From Chitinophagales bacterium (GTDB lineage Bacteria; Bacteroidota; Bacteroidia; Chitinophagales; Chitinophagaceae): DNA of 64,000 nucleotides. Made by a program: the position numbers and the translations under genes. Where the stretch lies: contig JAFLBI010000001.1 in assembly GCA_017303835.1 (NCBI GenBank), positions 434,001 through 498,000 of the forward strand, read 5' to 3'. Positions 52,683 to 61,990 of the stretch are shown piece by piece. How positions within the stretch are numbered: position 1 is the stretch's first letter; every line of letters begins with the position of its first letter. A model generated the notes under the pieces. That model was not told where the DNA came from, made no database searches, and saw nothing but the letters and a program-made list of their open reading frames with translations.

Positions 52683-55310
52683 CTATTTCAATTTGCCTTT
52701 GATTTCATTTAGTTTCATCAAGGCTTCTACAGGTGTAAGCCTGTTGATATCGATGCCATTCAACATGGTTCTAATTTCATCAAAGGTTTCAGAATGCGCA
52801 TCAAAAATGGATAGCTGCATTTTAGGTGCACTTAGTTGCTGCACTGCTTTACTGAGGTCTTTGGTATGTGGCTGACCCGATGTTTGTGCATCGCCAACAT
52901 GCTTATCCTCCAACTGCTCCAAAATTTCATTGGCTCTTTGAATTACCGCAGGCGGCATACCGGCCATTCTGGCTACGTGGATACCGAAACTGTGCGTGCT
53001 ACCGCCCGGCGCTAGTTTACGCAGGAAGATGATTTTGTTGCCAATTTCTTTGTTGGTAATATGGTAGTTCTTTACCCGTGGTAACTGCGCCTCCAGTTCA
53101 TTTAATTCATGGTAGTGTGTAGCAAACAGAATCTTGGCATGGAATTGATGGTTGTGTAAATATTCCACCATGCTCCAAGCAATGGAAATACCATCATAAG
53201 TAGATGTGCCTCGGCCAATTTCATCTAACAGGATTAAGCTTCTGGTAGATACATTGTTGATGATGCTGGCTGTTTCATTCATCTCTACCATGAAAGTAGA
53301 TTCACCACCGCTCAGGTTATCCGATGCACCTACGCGCGTAAAGATTTTATCCGTCAAAGGAATTTTCGCACTGGCTGCTGGCACAAAGCTGCCCATATGC
53401 GCCATGAGGGTGATCAAAGCAGTCTGACGCAGGATTGCGCTCTTACCACTCATGTTGGGTCCGGTAAGGATGATGATTTGTTGTTGATCTGGATCTAAAC
53501 TGATATCGTTTTCAATATAATTTTCACCGGCAGGTAAATGCTGTTCAATTACCGGGTGGCGACTGGCTATTAATTCCAATGCCAATCCATCATGCAGTTC
53601 CGGCTTTTTATAATTGAAACGAATAGCGTTATCAGCAAAGCAGCAAAGACAGTCTAAGACAGCTAGTACATGTCCGTTTATCTGAATAGCCGCGATATAA
53701 TCTTGCAGTGCCAGTAATAATTGATCGTATAGCTCAGATTCGATGCGCAAGATTTTCTCTTCAGCACCGGTGATCTTTTCTTCGTACTGCTTTAGTTCTG
53801 GAGTGATGTAGCGCTCAGCATTGGTGAGTGTTTGCTTACGGATCCAGTCTGCAGGCACTTTGTCTTTATGCGAGTTAGTTACCTCAAGAAAATAACCAAA
53901 TACATTGTTGAAGCCAATCTTTAAAGAACTGATACCTGTTCTTTCTGCTTCTGCTTGTTGTATGCGAACCAAGTATTCCTTACCACCTGATGCAATGCTG
54001 CGCAGCTCATCCAGTTCAGCATGAATGCCTACTTTAATTACATCACCCTTATTCACCATGGCGGGTGGATTCTCTTGAATTTCGTTCAGAATTTTCTGCT
54101 GAATAAAGTGACAGGGATTAATGGCGTCGGCTAAACGCAAGAGATAAGGATTGCTTGCCTTTTTACAAGCTTCCTGAATCCATTCTACATGTTGTAAACC
54201 CTTTGCGAGGTGTAATACTTCACGCGGGTTGATTTTCTTTAGCGGAATCTTACTCACTAAACGTTCTACATCACCACACTGCTTGATCCAGGGCTGGAGT
54301 TGTTTGCGTAAATCTGTTTCTTTGATCAGGTAGGCAACAGCTTCCAGTCTTTCATTGATCTTCTGTTGATCGCGTAGCGGCAATACAATCCATCTTCTCA
54401 ACAAGCGTGCACCCATGGGAGAGATGGTATTGTCCAGCACTTTTAGCAATGACCAGCCCTGGTCATTACCTGTATGGAGCAACTCCAGGTTGCGGATGGT
54501 GAATTTATCCATCCACAAATGTTCCTCCTGCTCAATACGCTGGATATTGGTGATATGCTGTAGGTTGGGGTGCTCGGTTTCTTTGAGGTAATAAAGAATC
54601 GCGCCTGCCGCAATAATGGCATGTGCTAAGTGCTCAACGCCAAATCCTTTGAGTGAATGGGTTTGAAAATGCTTGAGTAAACTTTCTGTTGCGAAGGGCA
54701 AATCAAAAATCCAGCTCTCTAGTGTGTAGGTATAAAAACGGGTGCCAAAAACTTCTTTGAAAGTTTTTTGATGACTTCTTTGGAAAATTACTTCAGCAGG
54801 TTTCAGACTCTGCAGCAGTTTGTCTGCATATTCCTGATTGCCTTCGGCTACAAAAAATTCACCGGTGGAGATATCCAGGAAAGCCAGGCCAAAACGATCT
54901 TCATCCATATGCACAGCAGCCAGAAAATTATTGCTGTTGTGTTCTAGCAATTTATCGTTGGTGGCTACACCTGGCGTCACCATTTCAGTAACACCTCTTT
55001 TCACAATACCCTTTACCATCTTGGGGTCTTCCAACTGATCACAGATGGCTACGCGATAACCGGCTTTCACCAGTTTATGTAAGTATGTATCTAATGCATG
55101 ATGCGGGAAACCGGCCAATTCAGAAGAAGCTGCAGCGCCATTGTTGCGCTTAGTGAGTGTGATACCCAATACACGGGCAGCAATAATGGCATCTTCGCCA
55201 AATGTTTCATAGAAATCGCCCACCCGAAATAGGAGCACGGCATCCGGGTATTTCTGCTTAATTGCCCGGTGTTGCTGCATTAATGGGGTATCTGCTCCTG
55301 ATTTAGCCAT
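52683..55310 (-). CDS. mutS: DNA mismatch repair protein MutS
   Basis: 875 residues; the ATG at 55310 is preferred over the TTG at 55319. LMQQHRAIKQKYPDAVLLFRVGDFYETF contains the Phe-x-Glu mismatch-reading motif. ILTGPNMSGKSAILRQTALI is the Walker A, DNLSGGESTFMVEMNETASII the signature, LLDEIGRGTSTYDG Walker B, and ATHYHEL the H-loop. The length is normal. Its promoter region is shared with the divergent trmH-like gene. Confidence 0.97.
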   Translation of the reverse strand: MAKSGADTPLMQQHRAIKQKYPDAVLLFRVGDFYETFGEDAIIAARVLGITLTKRNNGAAASSELAGFPHHALDTYLHKLVKAGYRVAICDQLEDPKMVKGIVKRGVTEMVTPGVATNDKLLEHNSNNFLAAVHMDEDRFGLAFLDISTGEFFVAEGNQEYADKLLQSLKPAEVIFQRSHQKTFKEVFGTRFYTYTLESWIFDLPFATESLLKHFQTHSLKGFGVEHLAHAIIAAGAILYYLKETEHPNLQHITNIQRIEQEEHLWMDKFTIRNLELLHTGNDQGWSLLKVLDNTISPMGARLLRRWIVLPLRDQQKINERLEAVAYLIKETDLRKQLQPWIKQCGDVERLVSKIPLKKINPREVLHLAKGLQHVEWIQEACKKASNPYLLRLADAINPCHFIQQKILNEIQENPPAMVNKGDVIKVGIHAELDELRSIASGGKEYLVRIQQAEAERTGISSLKIGFNNVFGYFLEVTNSHKDKVPADWIRKQTLTNAERYITPELKQYEEKITGAEEKILRIESELYDQLLLALQDYIAAIQINGHVLAVLDCLCCFADNAIRFNYKKPELHDGLALELIASRHPVIEQHLPAGENYIENDISLDPDQQQIIILTGPNMSGKSAILRQTALITLMAHMGSFVPAASAKIPLTDKIFTRVGASDNLSGGESTFMVEMNETASIINNVSTRSLILLDEIGRGTSTYDGISIAWSMVEYLHNHQFHAKILFATHYHELNELEAQLPRVKNYHITNKEIGNKIIFLRKLAPGGSTHSFGIHVARMAGMPPAVIQRANEILEQLEDKHVGDAQTSGQPHTKDLSKAVQQLSAPKMQLSIFDAHSETFDEIRTMLNGIDINRLTPVEALMKLNEIKGKLK

Positions 55311-55409
55311 GGCCGACAAATTTAATCGCCCTCAGCCAAGGAAGCGGGTTTTAGTAGGAAAGATTTTCCCCGCTTGTGGATACTGATGGCAGTCCTACAT
55401 TTGCTTGAT

Positions 55410-55940
55410 ATGCGCAAACTAAGCATGGATGAGCTGGGCCGTAAATCGGTGGACGAGTTTAAATCGGCCAACAAACATCGAATTGTAGTGGTGCTGGATA
55501 ATATCCGCAGCATGCACAATGTGGGCTCGGTCTTTCGTACCTGCGATGCTTTCCTTATTGAAGCCATTATGCTCTGTGGCTACACGCCCCAGCCACCGCA
55601 TCGGGATATTCATAAAACTGCATTAGGTGCTACTGAAACGGTGGATTGGTTATATTTTCCATCCACCAAGGAAGCTGTGCTCGCGTTGCAGGAAAAAGGC
55701 TATGCTTGTTATGCTATTGAGCAGGTAGAGAATAGTACTATGTTACAGGACATGGTCTTAGGAGATACACCCATTGCACTGGTGTTTGGAAATGAAGTTG
55801 AGGGGGTAGATGCCGAAGTCTTACCCCTGATGCAAGGCAGTATTGAAATTCCGCAGTGGGGCATGAAGCATTCATTGAACGTGTCTGTAGCTACAGGTAT
55901 CGTGTTGTGGGAAATGGTGCGCAAACAAATGAAACAATAG
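55410..55940 (+). CDS. TrmH/SpoU family RNA methyltransferase
   Basis: 176 residues from MRKLSMDELGRKSVDEFK; 55386 is an alternative ATG. The SPOUT fold motifs are VVLDNIRSMHNVGSVFRTCDAF, ALVFGNEVEGVDAEVL and IPQWGMKHSLNVSVATGIVLWEM. It lacks an N-terminal RNA-binding extension, so it is a compact TrmH/TrmL-like enzyme for 2'-O-ribose methylation of tRNA or rRNA; exact target unknown. The ubiA-like gene starts 3 bp later. Confidence 0.9.
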   Translation: MRKLSMDELGRKSVDEFKSANKHRIVVVLDNIRSMHNVGSVFRTCDAFLIEAIMLCGYTPQPPHRDIHKTALGATETVDWLYFPSTKEAVLALQEKGYACYAIEQVENSTMLQDMVLGDTPIALVFGNEVEGVDAEVLPLMQGSIEIPQWGMKHSLNVSVATGIVLWEMVRKQMKQ

Positions 55941-55943
55941 GCG

Positions 55944-56816
55944 ATGAATCAAGTAAAGAACTACCTCAGTCTGATCAAGTTTTCGCATACCATTTTTGCG
56001 ATGCCTTTTGCCATGATTGGTTTTGTACTTGGTTTGAAAGCGGAGACCTCCATTTTTTCAAATGGAAATGAATGGATCATCAAGTTTGTGCTGGTGGTTT
56101 GCTGTATGGTTACAGCACGCAGTGCTGCTATGGCTTTCAATCGTTATCTGGATCGTTCTTTTGATGCTTTAAATCCGCGAACAGCAATCAGAGAAATTCC
56201 TGCCGGTATCATTTCAGCCAATAGTGCTTTGTGGTTCACCATTGTGATGTCTGCTTTGTTTGTTTTTGGTGCGTGGTTGATTAATCCATTGTGTTTTTAT
56301 CTATCTCCTGTGGCTTTGTTGGTGATTCTGGGGTATAGTTTCACCAAGCGATTTACCGCGCTTTGTCATTTGGTACTTGGACTAGGACTCTCGCTAGCAC
56401 CTATTGGCGCTTATTTGGCGGTAACAGGCGTATTTGCACTATTGCCCATCTTGTTTTCTTTCGCTGTATTGTTCTGGGTAAGTGGTTTTGATATCATTTA
56501 CTCTTTACAGGATGAGGTATTTGATAAAAGCCTGCAATTACATTCTATTCCGGCTGCATTGGGTAAGCAAAAAGCACTGGCCGTTTCTCGCGTGTTGCAT
56601 GTTTTGAGTTTTTCAGCTTTGTTGGCGGCAGCTTTTCTGAGTAATTGGACTTGGCTCTATGGTATAGGTCTTGCCGGCTTTGGTGGTATGCTGGTGTATC
56701 AGCACTCATTGGTAAAACCACACGACCTAAGTAAGGTCAATATTGCTTTTATGACAGCCAATGGCATAGCCAGTGTGGTCTTTGCTATCTTCGTGATACT
56801 TGATCAAATTATCTGA
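55944..56816 (+). CDS. UbiA-family prenyltransferase (UbiA/MqnP-like)
   Basis: 290 residues with eight or nine membrane spans. The two Asp-rich motifs are NRYLDRSFDALNPRT and YSLQDEVFDKSLQLHSIP. The variant AFNRYLDRSFD with IPAG suits the UbiA group that prenylates 4-hydroxybenzoate or, in futalosine-pathway organisms, 1,4-dihydroxy-6-naphthoate. It is probably part of menaquinone synthesis, by inference. The stop and the ruvX start share one base. Confidence 0.88.
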   Translation: MNQVKNYLSLIKFSHTIFAMPFAMIGFVLGLKAETSIFSNGNEWIIKFVLVVCCMVTARSAAMAFNRYLDRSFDALNPRTAIREIPAGIISANSALWFTIVMSALFVFGAWLINPLCFYLSPVALLVILGYSFTKRFTALCHLVLGLGLSLAPIGAYLAVTGVFALLPILFSFAVLFWVSGFDIIYSLQDEVFDKSLQLHSIPAALGKQKALAVSRVLHVLSFSALLAAAFLSNWTWLYGIGLAGFGGMLVYQHSLVKPHDLSKVNIAFMTANGIASVVFAIFVILDQII

Positions 56817-57229
56817 TGGGCAGAATCCTTTGCATTGATTATGGCTCCAAGAGAACCGGTCTGGCAGTCTCAGATCCGCTAAGGATGATTGCTTCTCCTT
56901 TAGATACCCTCCATACCAAGGATTTATTTGATTTTCTACAAAAGTATATTCCCTCAGAAGGGGTTGACCTTATTTTGATTGGTTATCCCACCAATCTAGA
57001 TGAAACAGCTACCCATGCCACACCATTGGTGCAGGCCTGTATCAATCGATTAAAGAAACTTTTTCCTGCTATTCCCTTGGAAACCGTGGATGAACATTTT
57101 ACCAGCAAGCTGGCATCCAGGGCTATGATTGATATGGGGATGAAGAAGAAAGATCGCCAACAGAAAGGTAATATTGATCAGATAGCTGCGGCGATTATGT
57201 TACAAGAGTATATGCAATACAAGCTCTAA
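56816..57229 (+). CDS. ruvX: Holliday junction resolvase-like YqgF/RuvX
   Basis: 137 residues starting MGRILCIDYGSKRTGLAVSDPL, the YqgF active-site region, with IGYPTNLDETATHATP and VDEHFTSKLASRAM, and RQQKGNIDQIAAAIMLQEYM at the end. The enzyme family processes 16S rRNA and resembles RuvC. The one-base overlap with the upstream gene implies coupling. Confidence 0.94.
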   Translation: MGRILCIDYGSKRTGLAVSDPLRMIASPLDTLHTKDLFDFLQKYIPSEGVDLILIGYPTNLDETATHATPLVQACINRLKKLFPAIPLETVDEHFTSKLASRAMIDMGMKKKDRQQKGNIDQIAAAIMLQEYMQYKL

Positions 57230-57295
57230 GCTGCTTGTTAATTCATTTGTTGATTGGCGCTTTTGCGGGTACTTTTGCTGTATAGAATAAGTATT

Positions 57296-57874
57296 ATGAT
57301 TCTTCCAATTGTTGCATACGGAGCCGATGTGTTAAGAAAGATCGGCGAGGATATTACGCCTGATTACCCCGGTTTATCGAAACTCATTGAAGATATGTGG
57401 GAAACCATGTATGCTAGTAATGGGGTAGGTCTGGCAGCTCCTCAGATAAACAGAAATATTCGCTTGTTTGTGGTAGATAGTGCCCAGATTTTCGAGCATC
57501 AGGAACCTGAGGAAAAAGGTAAGTATTCTGACGAACCTGGTATCAAGCAGGTGTTCATCAATGCACATGTGGTGGAACTGGCTGGAGAAGAATGGCCTTA
57601 CAATGAAGGTTGTTTGAGTATACCACGCATTCGTGAAGACATCATGCGTCCGGAGTCTGTGACTTTGGAATACATGGATGAAAATTTTGTACAGCATACC
57701 AAAACTTTCCATGGTATCACTGCAAGAGTGATTCAACATGAGTACGACCATATTGAGGGCATGCTGTTCATTGATTACCTGAAGCCATTGAAGCGAAAAC
57801 TCCTCCATGGTAAGCTGATGGATATTCATAAGGGTAAGATTAAAGTGGATTATAAAATGATCTTCAACAAGTGA
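57296..57874 (+). CDS. def: peptide deformylase
   Basis: 192 residues from MILPIVAYGADVLRKIGED; 57254 would only add a hydrophobic extension. The three motifs are GVGLAAPQI, EGCLSIPRIRE (Cys ligand) and QHEYDHIEGMLF (two His ligands and the catalytic Glu). It removes formyl groups from new proteins. An insert EHQEPEEKGKYSDEPG in the middle is a Bacteroidota trait. It overlaps the next gene by 4 bp. Confidence 0.96.
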   Translation: MILPIVAYGADVLRKIGEDITPDYPGLSKLIEDMWETMYASNGVGLAAPQINRNIRLFVVDSAQIFEHQEPEEKGKYSDEPGIKQVFINAHVVELAGEEWPYNEGCLSIPRIREDIMRPESVTLEYMDENFVQHTKTFHGITARVIQHEYDHIEGMLFIDYLKPLKRKLLHGKLMDIHKGKIKVDYKMIFNK

Positions 57875-58803
57875 TCAGATCTCTCTTAGTATTGCTTTGT
57901 CTGTGTAGCATGCTTTTTCTTAGAGCACAGGATACGACTGTGATCATTGATGAGGGTAGAATTACACTCGCCGAAGTTGTTGTTAGAAATAATTTTGATT
58001 ACAAGAAACTGCTGGCGCAGATCAAAGCAGATACCAGCTTTTACAAAGCATTTAAAAATCTGCGTGTATTAGGTTTTTCTTCCTACAATGATATCAGGAT
58101 GCTTGATAAATCTGGCACTACCAAAGCATCCTTGTATAGTAAGACAAGGCAAAACAGGGTAGATGGTTGCAGAACCATGGATATCCTTGAGGAAAAAGTA
58201 AGCGGTGATTTTTTTAATAGCAAGCGAGAATATAATTACCTCACCCCGGAGCTGTACGCTTCCTTGTTTTTTACCGAAGGCAAAATATGTGGTGAAACCA
58301 ATATTGTTAGTCAGAAGAATAGAACTACAGCCAGTAAGAAGGGGTTGGAAAAACACAAAGAACAATTGAAGATGCTCTTCTTCAACCCGGGAAAGAAAAT
58401 TCCGGGTATTCCATTCATCGGTGATAAGCTTGATTTGTATGATGCACGTGCACACGAATTCTACGATTACAGACTGGGTATAGAGGAATTTAAAGGCCAG
58501 CTCTGTTATGTATTTTCTATCAAGCCAAAAGAAACACTTGATGCAAATCAGAAAGACCTGATTGTAGTGGATGAGATGACTACCTGGTTCGATCAGCGTA
58601 CACTGGAAGTGTTAGGCCGTAATTATTCCCTGAGTTACAAAGCAGGTGTGTATGATTTTGATGTTACCATGGAAGTGATCATGCGTCGATTTAACGGACT
58701 CATTGTTCCTGAACTGCTCAGATACCGCGGTAATTGGGATGTGATTTTCAAAAAGCGCGAGCGCGCTGTGTTCACAGCTACTTTGTTCGACTTTAAGCAA
58801 TAA
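57871..58803 (+). CDS. exported protein of unknown function
   Basis: 310 residues starting with GTG that overlaps the def stop in GTGA. A signal peptide (IRSLLVLLCLCSMLFLRAQ) is followed by TLAEVVVRNNFDYKKLLAQIKADTSFYKAFKNLRVL, found in a conserved Bacteroidota group that often has VVVRN-like motifs reminiscent of TonB-receptor signal domains. The rest is beta-rich and unrecognised. No lipobox or membrane span after the signal. Function unknown; envelope location inferred. Confidence 0.7.
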   Translation: MIRSLLVLLCLCSMLFLRAQDTTVIIDEGRITLAEVVVRNNFDYKKLLAQIKADTSFYKAFKNLRVLGFSSYNDIRMLDKSGTTKASLYSKTRQNRVDGCRTMDILEEKVSGDFFNSKREYNYLTPELYASLFFTEGKICGETNIVSQKNRTTASKKGLEKHKEQLKMLFFNPGKKIPGIPFIGDKLDLYDARAHEFYDYRLGIEEFKGQLCYVFSIKPKETLDANQKDLIVVDEMTTWFDQRTLEVLGRNYSLSYKAGVYDFDVTMEVIMRRFNGLIVPELLRYRGNWDVIFKKRERAVFTATLFDFKQ

Positions 58804-58833
58804 AAAAAGAGAGGGCTACTTGCGTAACCCTCT
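58802..58833 (-). terminator. terminator for the lipoprotein gene
   Basis: On the minus strand AGAGGG pairs with CCCTCT, with an inner short stem and a GCAA-like loop, followed by a run of seven T. It overlaps the stop of the convergent gene. Confidence 0.7.
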
Positions 58834-58859
58834 GCCCCCGTAATGCTTCAGCAGTGTGG

Positions 58860-59885
58860 CTAATTCAGCTGCTGAAGAAAATCTTTCACTTGTTGCCAGT
58901 TGCTAATGCGTGGTTCAATCCGCACCAGATCTGGTGAAGTGATTAATCTGCTTTCTGTTACACCCATATAGGTGTCATTGCCAATAACCGATAAGGATAC
59001 TAGTTTAAACGGGATGTTTTTAGGCAAAGCAGGGTAGTAAAATGTTTGAATGGCTGCTTCGTCCTTAAGTTGTAAAACAATATTGCTGCTGGTACTGATC
59101 GCGTACACAACTGTATTCTTGTTGGTAAAATTCAATGGAAGCCTGATGTTAAGCCTGGTTGTATTGCTGGTATCAACCCAGTTGCAACTGCCCAGCCAGC
59201 CGGTGAATTGCGTTTTTAACTCGTAGAATTTTTTATAGCTACCGCCAGGTACGTAGATAGAATCGCCTTTATAGACTTTATTGTCATGGTTGGTGATATC
59301 CTTCCATATATGTACGCTGTCTCTGCCAGATGCAAGCGTAATATCTTTAAATAGAATTCGATCTGATTTGGGTGCTTTGTGTTTGATGCGTGCAGCAATT
59401 TTTGCACCGCCAAATAGATCTAAAGGCTGATTATTTTGCCATAATTTGATTCCCACCAACATATCTGTTTCGAATACCTGCATGGTAGTACCGGCAGTTG
59501 TTAGTCCAGCTTTAAGTATGGCGTCTTTAGTGGTTAAGATGGTAAGTTCTATCCTGATTTTACCGCGTATGCGATTGGCTGCAGTACCAGGCTGACCGGC
59601 AATGCACATACCGCCATTATTGGTTTCGTATTCAAGTTTTAGAGAGTCGCCAAATGCAATGCCGCCATCTCTGTCAGCATCAAATGAATCGACCAATGGT
59701 GCTGGTAATTCACTACGCAGGGTAGTTAGCATCTGTGTTAGCGCAGGTGAAACCGTTGTTGTTGTCCAGGTGGTATCATTCAGCGGATTATTTCTGCTCA
59801 CGCTGAATTCATCAGAAAATTCTTTCTGGCAAGCACTGAAAGCAGTTGCAAAGAATAATGCGGTAAATAATGTCCTTAGGTTCAT
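58860..59885 (-). CDS. lipoprotein of unknown function
   Basis: 341 residues from MNLRTLFTALFFATAFSACQKEF, with a clear lipobox FSAC. The mature part is beta-rich with calcium-like Asp stretch VDSFDADRDGGIAFGD near residue 80 and no catalytic motif that I recognise. It follows the membrane-anchored barrel gene by 38 bp on the same strand, so it is likely part of the ECF sigma operon. Function unknown. Confidence 0.75.
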   Translation of the reverse strand: MNLRTLFTALFFATAFSACQKEFSDEFSVSRNNPLNDTTWTTTTVSPALTQMLTTLRSELPAPLVDSFDADRDGGIAFGDSLKLEYETNNGGMCIAGQPGTAANRIRGKIRIELTILTTKDAILKAGLTTAGTTMQVFETDMLVGIKLWQNNQPLDLFGGAKIAARIKHKAPKSDRILFKDITLASGRDSVHIWKDITNHDNKVYKGDSIYVPGGSYKKFYELKTQFTGWLGSCNWVDTSNTTRLNIRLPLNFTNKNTVVYAISTSSNIVLQLKDEAAIQTFYYPALPKNIPFKLVSLSVIGNDTYMGVTESRLITSPDLVRIEPRISNWQQVKDFLQQLN

Positions 59886-59922
59886 CCTGCTATGTAGATG
59901 CTTGGTGTACATATTGTGCTGC

Positions 59923-61314
59923 CTAGTTCAATTTCCATTTTATACCTAATTGCAATCCTGCTGAAGAAAATCTTTGTGTAAATGCCGGCTGCCTGATTTG
60001 CATACTGGAGAAATTGGTTCTGAAAAATGGTTCTGCGTATAACTCTACTCCAGGTCTGATGGGTTTAGTGATTCGGATACTGCCAAATCCGCTCAAGCCA
60101 ATCTGTTGTTGATAAATTCCGGATTGGCCTTTGGAACTCAGTGTAACAATCTGATTGGTGGTGTCCAGAATTTCCCCACTATACCACGATGTGGCTGTGG
60201 CAATCACACCCGCATTAATACTGAATTTGATTTGTTCATCACCCCATTCATAGCCAAGTATCAAGGGAATTTCGATGCTTCTGTAGCGATTCTGTGTTTT
60301 TCTGGTGAGATAACCAATCTGCTGCATCGTTGAGGTGTCGCTCACATAGATGGTATCTCCCGGTGCTCTAACCAATGGTCTTGTGGTGACAACCGTGATG
60401 GTTCTGCGTTCATTTTCCAGTCGCATTGCAAAGCGCTCATTAATCTGTGCGTACTGAATACCTGTTCTGATTAATAAATGTTCACCAATATTGGCACTCA
60501 AACCTATGCCAGCAGTAAATCCACCACGCATACTTTCTGAACTATCCTTTCTGTTCAGGTAAGTTGCTGGCAGATTGCCGCCATTGATGTTTTTAGTAGT
60601 GTATTCAGGATTGAAGTATGCTTCTGCATACCAGTCGTTTCTGATACGTGCTCTTCCAGTAGGAGGACAATCAATTGGTTTGCCAATTCCGCTAATGTTG
60701 GAAATCAATAAAGGTGATTGAAGCGCTCTGTTTCTTTGAAAACGGAAGAGTTCAGCACTTGAAAAATTAGTGGCAGCTTCAGTGTTGTCGTCTTTCTTTG
60801 ATTCGATGCTTGTTTCACTAGTTGCAGGGTAGCGGGTAGGTTCAAGAATTGTCGCAAAGCTGTTTACTGTTCGTTTAGCATTAACTATAGAACTGCTTCT
60901 TTTTGATTTGTCCCTCAGTATTTCGGAGCTGCCAATTTCAGTATTTCCGGAAATGTTGTTTTTGGTAATTGCTGTGCTTGTAGCAGTTGCGTCAACTGCT
61001 AATGGCTTTTCAGAAATGCTTGATGTTTGCTCATTCTTTTGCTGTAGCGGTTGCTGCACTGATGTTTTAACCGTTGTACTTGAATTTGACTGGTTTTGTA
61101 CCAAAGCAATCACATTGGGATAAAAAAGGTAAGTGAGGCTGCTGGTTAGTAAAATGGCTGTAAGCAGGATGCCCAATTTAGTATTGAACCAAAACAAGAA
61201 GGGCCTTTTTTCAGGCTTTTCCTGGATGATCCGAGACCACATATCTGCAGGCACATCTGCCTGATGATCGTGTAATTTGTTCCGGAAGTATTGGTCGAAT
61301 AGATGTTCGTTCAT
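59923..61314 (-). CDS. membrane-anchored outer-membrane-barrel-like protein, possible anti-sigma partner
   Basis: 463 residues from the ATG at 61314, which shares a base with the sigma stop. Residues 1-38 (NEHLFDQYFRNKLHDHQADVPADMW) resemble the N-terminal anti-sigma domain of Bacteroidota, followed by one membrane span (about 44-64). A Ser/Thr/Asn-rich linker of about 130 residues leads to a C-terminal barrel-like domain (GFTAGIGLSANIGEHLLIRTG, GLQLGIKWKLN). The order anti-sigma-like, span, linker, barrel suggests a signal receiver. Coupled to the sigma factor by a TGATG overlap. Confidence 0.75.
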   Translation of the reverse strand: MNEHLFDQYFRNKLHDHQADVPADMWSRIIQEKPEKRPFLFWFNTKLGILLTAILLTSSLTYLFYPNVIALVQNQSNSSTTVKTSVQQPLQQKNEQTSSISEKPLAVDATATSTAITKNNISGNTEIGSSEILRDKSKRSSSIVNAKRTVNSFATILEPTRYPATSETSIESKKDDNTEAATNFSSAELFRFQRNRALQSPLLISNISGIGKPIDCPPTGRARIRNDWYAEAYFNPEYTTKNINGGNLPATYLNRKDSSESMRGGFTAGIGLSANIGEHLLIRTGIQYAQINERFAMRLENERRTITVVTTRPLVRAPGDTIYVSDTSTMQQIGYLTRKTQNRYRSIEIPLILGYEWGDEQIKFSINAGVIATATSWYSGEILDTTNQIVTLSSKGQSGIYQQQIGLSGFGSIRITKPIRPGVELYAEPFFRTNFSSMQIRQPAFTQRFSSAGLQLGIKWKLN

Positions 61315-61850
61315 CAAACAGCTATTTTTTGTCGTTCAAGAATTTGTTGCTGCAACATTTTACGGGCTTTCACCAGCTGGCTTCTGCTAGTGCCTGCTTG
61401 AATTCCCAGCATCTCAGCTATTTCTTCATGACTATAGCCTTCAATCACATTGAGGTTAAACACTGTTCTGTAGCCATCAGGAAGTTGTTGAATTAGTTGC
61501 ATTAGTTCTGCTTCGCCCAGATGGGTGTACACATATGGGTCCATTCTGGGTGCATCTTCGTTTCTATCTGTTATTTCCTGAAAATGCATTTTCCTTTTTT
61601 GCAATCTTTTGAGCGCTGCATTAACAACAACTCGTCTGATCCAGCCTTCGAAAGAGCCTTCAAATTTAAACTGATGCATGTTGCTGAATACGCGTATAAA
61701 GCCATCCTGTAACATGTCCTCAGCTTCCATTTGGTCCTGGGCATACCGTAGGCACACAGCCATCATTTTGCCCGCGTATTGTTCAAACAAAGTACGCTGG
61801 CAGCGGCTGTCATTCCTGATACACCCTTTAATGAGTTCGTATTCAGTCAA
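61314..61850 (-). CDS. ECF-type RNA polymerase sigma-70 factor
   Basis: 178 residues with regions 2 and 4: LFEQYAGKMMAVCLRYAQDQMEAEDMLQDGFIRVFSNMHQFKFEGSFEGWIRRVVVNAAL and LPDGYRTVFNLNVIEGYSHEEIAEMLGIQAGTSRSQLVKARKML. This is the RpoE-like group. The next gene overlaps by one base and encodes the likely anti-sigma protein. The target regulon is not seen in this window. Confidence 0.94.
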   Translation of the reverse strand: MTEYELIKGCIRNDSRCQRTLFEQYAGKMMAVCLRYAQDQMEAEDMLQDGFIRVFSNMHQFKFEGSFEGWIRRVVVNAALKRLQKRKMHFQEITDRNEDAPRMDPYVYTHLGEAELMQLIQQLPDGYRTVFNLNVIEGYSHEEIAEMLGIQAGTSRSQLVKARKMLQQQILERQKIAV

Positions 61851-61947
61851 AACGGGGCTGGTTTGGTATGCAGTGTTAGATAATAGATTCCAACAAAGGT
61901 TAAGTCGTTGCTTGTAGAATTGTCTTTTGTTAACAAAATTTATAAAA

Positions 61948-61973
61948 AAATACCCGCCATTTGGCGGGTATTT
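61948..61973 (-). terminator. terminator of the carboxylate-amine ligase transcript
   Basis: AAATACCCGCC pairs with GGCGGGTATTT around an ATTT loop. On the minus strand it is followed by a T-rich run. It lies 17 bp after the stop of the ligase gene. Confidence 0.87.
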
Positions 61974-61990
61974 AACTTTTTCTACAAGAT

